DNA of 64,000 nt from Turritopsis dohrnii (Eukaryota; Cnidaria; Hydrozoa; Anthoathecata; Oceaniidae): positions 496,001 through 560,000 of the forward strand of contig BQMF02000161.1 of assembly GCA_027922465.2 (NCBI GenBank), read 5' to 3'. The first letter of the stretch is position 1. Each line of letters begins with the position of its first letter. The position numbers and the translations under genes were made by a program. Below, piece after piece: positions 59,163 to 64,000 of the stretch. The notes beneath the pieces were generated by a model that made no database searches, was not told the origin of the DNA, and was given only the letters and a program-made list of their open reading frames with translations.

Positions 59163-59775
59163 CCTTATTACATGAAATGTGTCAAGCAAGTAATTAACGC
59201 GAATTTGAAAATTTCGCGTTAATTAATGTACTGTTAATTAATGTATTGCGTAATGTCAATTTTATCAAACCTTAGCTTTCAGTGATTATTTCATATCTTC
59301 TATCATGGAGGCTCTGAAAATCGATCCTAATCGTGACGTTACATCTACTCAATTTGATCTACGCTTCTCTACGCTAAAACCCCGACATGCAAAAGTGATG
59401 AAGGAGATATATCAGCACCTCCAATCACCTGACGGAATAGCTATTATAAAGTCGGGATTTAAGGCTGCAGGTATAACCGATGCTTTAGAAGAGGCCAAGA
59501 AACAGAAGAAGAACATTATCAAGGATAACCCTTTCATATAACTTCATGTAGAGTTTTCACTTTAACTTAAAGAAACGTTTGTATGTACACGGAAAAAGAA
59601 AAATTCTTGTCTTTTACTCTTTTTGAAATTTCCAGTTTACTCAAAATCATACTGCTAAGAGAATTCGCGTTAATTTCTGCACACTTTTAAATCTTGACGA
59701 CGATTCGCGTTAATTTCTGATCTCGTTAATTTTTTGACCGTTAATTACTTGCTTGACACATTTCATGTAATAAGG
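59163..59775 (+). mobile_element. Pogo/Tigger-like non-autonomous element
   Basis: Perfect inverted repeats of about 37 bp start CCTTATTACATGAAATGTGT and are flanked by TA (59161-59162 and 59776-59777). Subterminal GCGTTAATT units recur at both ends. It is 613 bp with one intact small ORF that resembles the tail of a transposase. It lies in intron 3 of the receptor pseudogene. Confidence 0.8.
59305..59541 (+). CDS. 78-residue ORF like the C-terminus of a pogo/CENP-B-type transposase
   Basis: The frame starts with ATG and runs uninterrupted to a stop. The segment LRFSTLKPRHAKVMKEIYQH, followed by a short stretch and then KSGFKAAGITDAL, fits the end of DDE_1 (pogo/jerky/CENP-B) transposases, where an L-KP-HA-W motif precedes a GW-xAGI motif. 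In those proteins the region follows the catalytic core and is not catalytic alone. The element is only 613 bp, so the ORF is either a deletion remnant that kept its frame or a small protein that is used in its own right. Confidence 0.55.
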   Translation: MEALKIDPNRDVTSTQFDLRFSTLKPRHAKVMKEIYQHLQSPDGIAIIKSGFKAAGITDALEEAKKQKKNIIKDNPFI

Positions 59776-60249
59776 TAGTTATCTCTCAGGAATTCCTATG
59801 TTTACCAAAAATGTTTTTCGATTTTTCTTCAAAGTCCAACATTTTTGCAACTTTTCTCCTTTCAGAGCAACATGGGTTACCTTGAAATGCTCAGAATCTG
59901 CAACATCGCCTTCAGTAAGCCAAGCTATTGATGAAGTTCAGTTGAGTGGAACTGGTTCGATATATGTAAGTATTTAATTTTTTATCAGAATAAATTTCGA
60001 TGAATGATATGTCCCTCAATTTCTGAAGCCGGTCTGCTGTTGTCAGCATTTCATTGTTTTTAGCCTTCCATTCACCCGTCCTGAAGTAGTTTTTGTCAGT
60101 TTATGACTGGTTTCTTCGTGTAATGTGATAGCAGTGTTTTGCACAACTAAGGATTTATCCTGTTTAAATATTAAGTAAATGTAAATATAAAAATAAAGAT
60201 TTCTCATAAACCACTTCTTGCCTGATCATCACCATACACAGATAATAAA

Positions 60250-61330
60250 TTACGATGGCCCAGAAGGGTCAAACTGCGGGCACGTCAAGAAATACTGCGC
60301 GCTTCCCTTTAACTGCGCGCTTCTCCCTTTTACTGCGCGCTCTTGTGTAACCTTACACTGCGCGCTGTCATCGACTATTCTGCGCGCTCTTCATAATACT
60401 GCGCGCTTCCCTACGACCACACTACTACGACCATATCAAAATTCGTGTTTTCGAATGGTGTGATTAAAGGAAATATGCGTGATTTTTTAATTAGTCCATT
60501 TGACAGAAATATGTTTACATCAAGTATGATACATTTTTGGAAAGCTTATTTACATCTCTAAAAGTCCATGTTAAAAATTTTGAGGTAAAGCAAAAATTTT
60601 AAATATTCAAAATGAGTTCTAGAAATTGAACTTTGTTGTAAAAACGTAGCTCCATTTACAAAACGAGTTAAGTTTGACTTGTGTGTTTTACACTAGTAAT
60701 CACAAGACATAGAGTGAAACACGCTTTGTTTTTTTTAGTCAAATAAAGTATTTTCAGAGTTATTTTCAATTTCTGTAAAACATCAAGAGAACAACTGTTC
60801 AAAATTAAACGTTTTTAGATCTATCCTTCAGCTTCTCAGTAAGAGCTTTAAGTGGCTCTGCACACGAAAAATGAACACTGAAAAAAAAGCTTTAAAGATT
60901 TTTAAAGATCAACTTTTTTTTTTGCGTGAACTAATTAATCACTATTAAATTTTGAAAAACTCATTTTTTGAGTTTTTCTAAGGGCTATATAAAGTAAAAC
61001 AGACATAATTTTCAATCATTTTTTGCGAAATTTAAAAATTGTAGTTATCAACAGAAGTCTTTCTCTGTTGATAAATACAATTTTTAATCAATTTCTATTG
61101 TATTATCTCCTTGGTTAAATGTACTTTCACATTTCTTTTATTATGCAATAAATTGCTCTTGGGATAAGAGAAGCGCGCAGTATTACGAAGAGCGTGCAGT
61201 GTTACGAAGAGCGCGCAGAAAGGTCGGTGACAGTGCGCAGTGTAAGTTTACACAAGAGCGCGCAGTAAAATGGAGAAGCGCGCAGTATTTCTTGACGTGC
61301 GCGCAGTTTGACCCTTCTGGGCCATTGTAA
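60250..61330. mobile_element. TIR element with GCGCGC subterminal arrays
   Basis: Ends read TTACxATGGCCCAGAAGGGT and its inverse. Inside each end lie six or so spaced copies of CTGCGCGCT (60290-60415) or the inverse (61165-61310), giving inverted, GC-rich arrays in an AT-rich element. A TAAA on each side (60246-60249 and 61331-61334) may be the target duplication. It is 1081 bp with no protein, in intron 4 of the receptor pseudogene. Confidence 0.7.
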
Positions 61331-62233
61331 TAAATAGTTCTTATTATCGTTTTTTTATTCAGAAATTCACACTTACAACAGCATGTGCGTGCGACGCTAG
61401 ATGCAGTGGTAGTGCCACTATTCGATTGAATGCAAGCTTCTTCCTTTGTATTTTGTAAGTGAAATAGATCATGTGTTGATCGCAGTATTAATGTCCTTCT
61501 TGCAACTTCATCAGCGAATCAATTTTCATTATGTCCTTTAGATTCTTTTCGATTTTGATCGTCTTACTTTAAGGTGAGTGTGTACAAGTATTAAAAATTT
61601 ACCCATTACTGCTTCAGCTTATATTTGTATCTTTCGCCTTATGTATCCACCAAGTCCCATCCGAAGTATTTAATTGTACCATCCACTTGATTTGTATATT
61701 CTCTCAGGATTGGTTTGTTTTCACCAAAGAAAAATAAGTAACAAGAACTCTGAACTCACGTGATATTTTCGTTGCACATCATTGGTTGCCTTGTTGCGTT
61801 CTGTTTTTATCGATATTGGCCAATACGCGCTTTATGTAATTTTCCAATTTTATAAGGCCGCGCAGCGGCCGAAATGAAATTAAGATGTTATGAATGGAGT
61901 CCGAAGTACGATCTAACACTGCATATCATCCCGTTCCTCAAAACACACAAGTGCGGAGCGCCAGTGAACAAACGAATCTATTATATTAAGTAGACTTTAA
62001 ACATAACCCGGAATAAGTAGGAAGGAAAAACGCATTTTCTATGATAACTAATGTTATATTTCAGAAAAAGTTAGTTACCATAACCACGACCACGACCACG
62101 TCCGCAACCACGAAAAGAGCCTGAAACAAAATTACTTTATTAATATGATGTTAGGTGAAGAGGAGGGTGGGAACGCATTCATAAAATCTTAATTTCATTT
62201 CGGCCGCTGAGCGCAAGCTCACTACCTCCTTGT

Positions 62234-63220
62234 TCAAAGCGTATTATTAGACAAAATTGTTTTCTGAAACTTTTCTGCATCCGAAACGACAAACTTATGA
62301 TAATGCCGTTGCCAAACTGACTTGCTCGACCAATTAACCCGATTCAGTATTTCCTGTAAACCAAGTCCTAAAACTTTAGCCTTCGATGTGGAAGCTGATC
62401 GTGTAGAGTGTGCCTTGAATAAGTTTGTGTCAATATCTGCCAATCCAAGAAAGTCTTTTACCCAGTTGGCCACTGAACACTTTTTTAAGGAATGATGAGG
62501 CTTGGTCAAACTAATTATTTAAGTGTCTGTTTCTTTATTACGCCATTCCTTTGTGTGATCAAAATAACAATCAATAGCTGAGAGGACACACAGCTTCCTG
62601 TTTTCAGGAAAGCCCACATACTCAAGTACTGGCGGAGGTTTTCCTTGACGCCAACTTTTAAAAAGTTTATCAAAATGAAAAAAGTATTTATTCTCAGTTT
62701 TAATCAAATACTTGGTGTTCAGAATATTTATTTCTGAGCAACGTGAAGCTGCTGTTAAAGCCAATAAAGTTGCTAGCTTCTTTGATAGTAGTTTGATTGG
62801 CAGCTCAGAGTTATTTAGCAGGCTAGTCATATAGTTTAAAACTTTTTGAACATCCCAAACAAAAACATAACGTGGTTTTGGAGGTCTTAGATTGAATGTA
62901 CCAGAAAGTAAAGAGCACACCAAGGGATGCTTCCCCACCTTACACCCGTCAACTTCATCATGGTATGCTGAAATGGCTGACCTGTAGTTATTTATTGTTC
63001 TGTATTCTAGACCTTTGTCAAATAACTCTGAGAGGAAGTTACATACATCCTTTATATCACATCGAATGGGATCAATTTCCCGTGCACCACACCAGCTAAC
63101 CCAGATTCCCCAGGACGATTGGTAAGCAGAAATCGTACCCGGTCTTCTGCAATTTGAGATAATTCTTGCAGCTGATCCTGATAGGCCTTTGGACACCAAG
63201 GCAGACCTGAAAGTGTCCAT
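62234..63220 (-). pseudogene. DIRS tyrosine recombinase with one in-frame stop
   Basis: The domain begins near MDTFRSALVSKGLSGSA (63220). All catalytic landmarks are visible: the first Arg in TAASRCSEI (about 62743), the HxxR box HSTR (62410-62401) and the Tyr in WQRHYHKF (about 62302). A TAA at 62519-62521 interrupts the otherwise continuous frame between the first Arg and the HxxR box; the frame resumes directly after it. The enzyme would normally recombine the circular cDNA into the genome. The frame stays open upstream to 63973, across the RNase H ORF. One substitution separates this copy from an intact recombinase, so the insertion is probably young. Confidence 0.82.
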
Positions 63221-64000
63221 GCTGATAGCTGAAGTTGACCTTGAAGTACTAGAGGGTGAAATCCTCCTGAGGGGTTTCTTAATAGGTCTTTCTGCCTTGG
63301 TAAGAGAATTGGATTTCTTATTGATGTTTGGAGTAACATGGAATACCACGTCTGGGTCTGCAATGTTGGAGCTATGACAATCATTTTTCTTACACGGTCC
63401 TTGCACATTTTCTGAATCACTTTGCCTAGGAGGGAGAATGGTGGGAAGGCATATGGAAGCAGATGTGACCAACTGTGCTGAAATGCATCCACTTTTTTGC
63501 ACTGAGGATCTGGTCTCCAAGACATGTAACTTTGTATCTGATGACTTGTTCTGGACGCAAAGAGGTCCATGTCTATCATTATTCCTGATCTCTTTACAAG
63601 TTGATTGAAGAGACCCTGGTTTAACTTCCACTCGCTTGAGTCTGGCTTTTGGCGAGACTCGTAATCTGCTACTGGGTTTAACTTGCTGGGCAACCACTCT
63701 GCAGTAATCGTGATCTTGTTTGTAATGGCATAATCCCAGATTTCCTTTGCTATACTTAGCAAATGAGAGTTGTGAAGTCCCCCCATTTTTAGCAGGTAAG
63801 ACAGAGCAACCCTGTTGTCCACCTGAAAATGGACTGGTTTGAGAAACCCTGATTTTGTGTAGGTTTGAAGGGCTATGTTTATTGCCATTAGCTCTTGAAT
63901 GTTTATATGTAAATCTTTCTCTTGGAATGACCAAGGGCCCCTGGACCTTATCCCTTGACATACCATCCCCCACCCCATTGGCGAAGCATCTGTTTGGATT
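63052..64000 (-). CDS. DIRS RNase H region, C-terminal part of pol (partial)
   Basis: The frame is open from the window edge down to 63052. It contains the RNase H landmarks INIQELMAINIAL (catalytic Glu) and HFQVDNRVALSYL (Asp), followed by the conserved DIRS segment IDMDLFASRTSHQIQSYMSW and a C-terminal tail. Its last 170 codons or so run in a different frame from the recombinase ORF, so both frames are open over about 920 bp; the overlap is typical of DIRS elements. The reverse transcriptase domain and the start codon are outside the window. Confidence 0.8.
   Translation of the reverse strand, partial: IQTDASPMGWGMVCQGIRSRGPWSFQEKDLHINIQELMAINIALQTYTKSGFLKPVHFQVDNRVALSYLLKMGGLHNSHLLSIAKEIWDYAITNKITITAEWLPSKLNPVADYESRQKPDSSEWKLNQGLFNQLVKRSGIMIDMDLFASRTSHQIQSYMSWRPDPQCKKVDAFQHSWSHLLPYAFPPFSLLGKVIQKMCKDRVRKMIVIAPTLQTQTWYSMLLQTSIRNPILLPRQKDLLRNPSGGFHPLVLQGQLQLSAWTLSGLPWCPKAYQDQLQELSQIAEDRVRFLLTNRPGESGLAGVVHGKLIPFDVI

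Larger units (their letters stand above)
55060..61737 (+). pseudogene. Tandem duplicate of the receptor gene, inactivated
   Basis: All seven exons can be found: 55060-55220, 55820-55940, 56516-56641, 59866-59965, 61363-61454, 61542-61573 and 61708-61737, with splice sites preserved. Exon 3 is 126 nt instead of 128; a lost AT pair places TGA at 56612-56614 in frame. Exon 6, which should encode most of the membrane span and tail, is 32 nt instead of 127 and also ends in TAA (61570-61572). Exons 4 and 5 differ in length by multiples of three (+6, -9). Exons 1 and 2 are intact and close to the parent. Introns 3 and 4 have received one TIR element each (59163-59775 and 60250-61330). The preserved splice sites and in-frame changes suggest it was functional for some time before breaking. 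Confidence 0.85.
61850..64000 (-). mobile_element. DIRS-type retrotransposon, 3' part
   Basis: Read from the right edge leftward, an RNase H region overlaps a tyrosine recombinase ORF, which is followed by repeats. This is the DIRS order, and the lack of an integrase or LTR fits. At the 3' side CGGCCGAAATGAAATTAAGA (about 61870) is inverted at about 62180-62208; such inverted terminal and internal complementary repeats are expected in DIRS elements. The reverse transcriptase lies beyond the window. Confidence 0.8.

Noticed and set aside
63189..63377. Plus-strand ORF at the right edge
   Set aside because: Antisense to the DIRS RNase H/recombinase frames.

Overview
This is a stretch of AT-rich nuclear DNA from a metazoan, most likely a cnidarian. 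Genes are spliced with GT-AG introns, there is no operon structure, and most of the window is old and young transposable elements. The protein families present (Kv7/KCNQ channels, SPC25, a mannose-6-phosphate-receptor-like protein, DIRS, HIRAN-carrying and hAT elements) fit a marine or freshwater invertebrate. The cnidarian assignment is inference; no marker here fixes the species.

Four host loci can be read. (1) SPC25, a subunit of the NDC80 kinetochore complex, is a complete six-exon gene on + at 12932-15329 (226 aa). (2-3) Two intronless KCNQ-type voltage-gated potassium channels lie in tandem on the minus strand (21278-22906 and 28043-29626). They share near-identical DNA only over S2-S4 and over the pore, which suggests patchy gene conversion. 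(4) A cation-dependent mannose-6-phosphate-receptor-like gene (seven exons, 45907-53164, 264 aa) is followed by a tandem copy (55060-61737) that has become a pseudogene through a 2-bp deletion in exon 3 and an internal deletion of exon 6. A frameshifted THAP zinc-finger gene or fragment sits at 42601-43054.

The rest is largely mobile DNA: a decayed Ty3/gypsy pol (1-1110); a 753-bp TA-flanked element encoding a HIRAN domain (5315-6067); LINE relics (6556-6775, 8222-10330, 32650-33650); a three-level nested set of terminal-inverted-repeat (TIR) elements (16222-18081); a nested element with a hAT transposase relic (24545-26150); foldback and long-TIR elements (33966-36383); two copies of a family whose ends read GGGGTGACTTC (36795-37770, 39954-41668); a mariner-like element inside the receptor gene (46739-48394); pogo-like and GCGCGC-array elements inside the receptor pseudogene (59163-59775, 60250-61330); and the 3' half of a DIRS-type tyrosine-recombinase retrotransposon running off the right edge (61850-64000). 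Four CAG...CTG elements share 5-bp target duplications. Several tRNA-derived SINEs are scattered through the window.

The most unusual structure is an array of thirteen short stem-loops (47834-48236) inside the mariner-like element. Each has a conserved 6-nt loop and arms that change in a compensating way.
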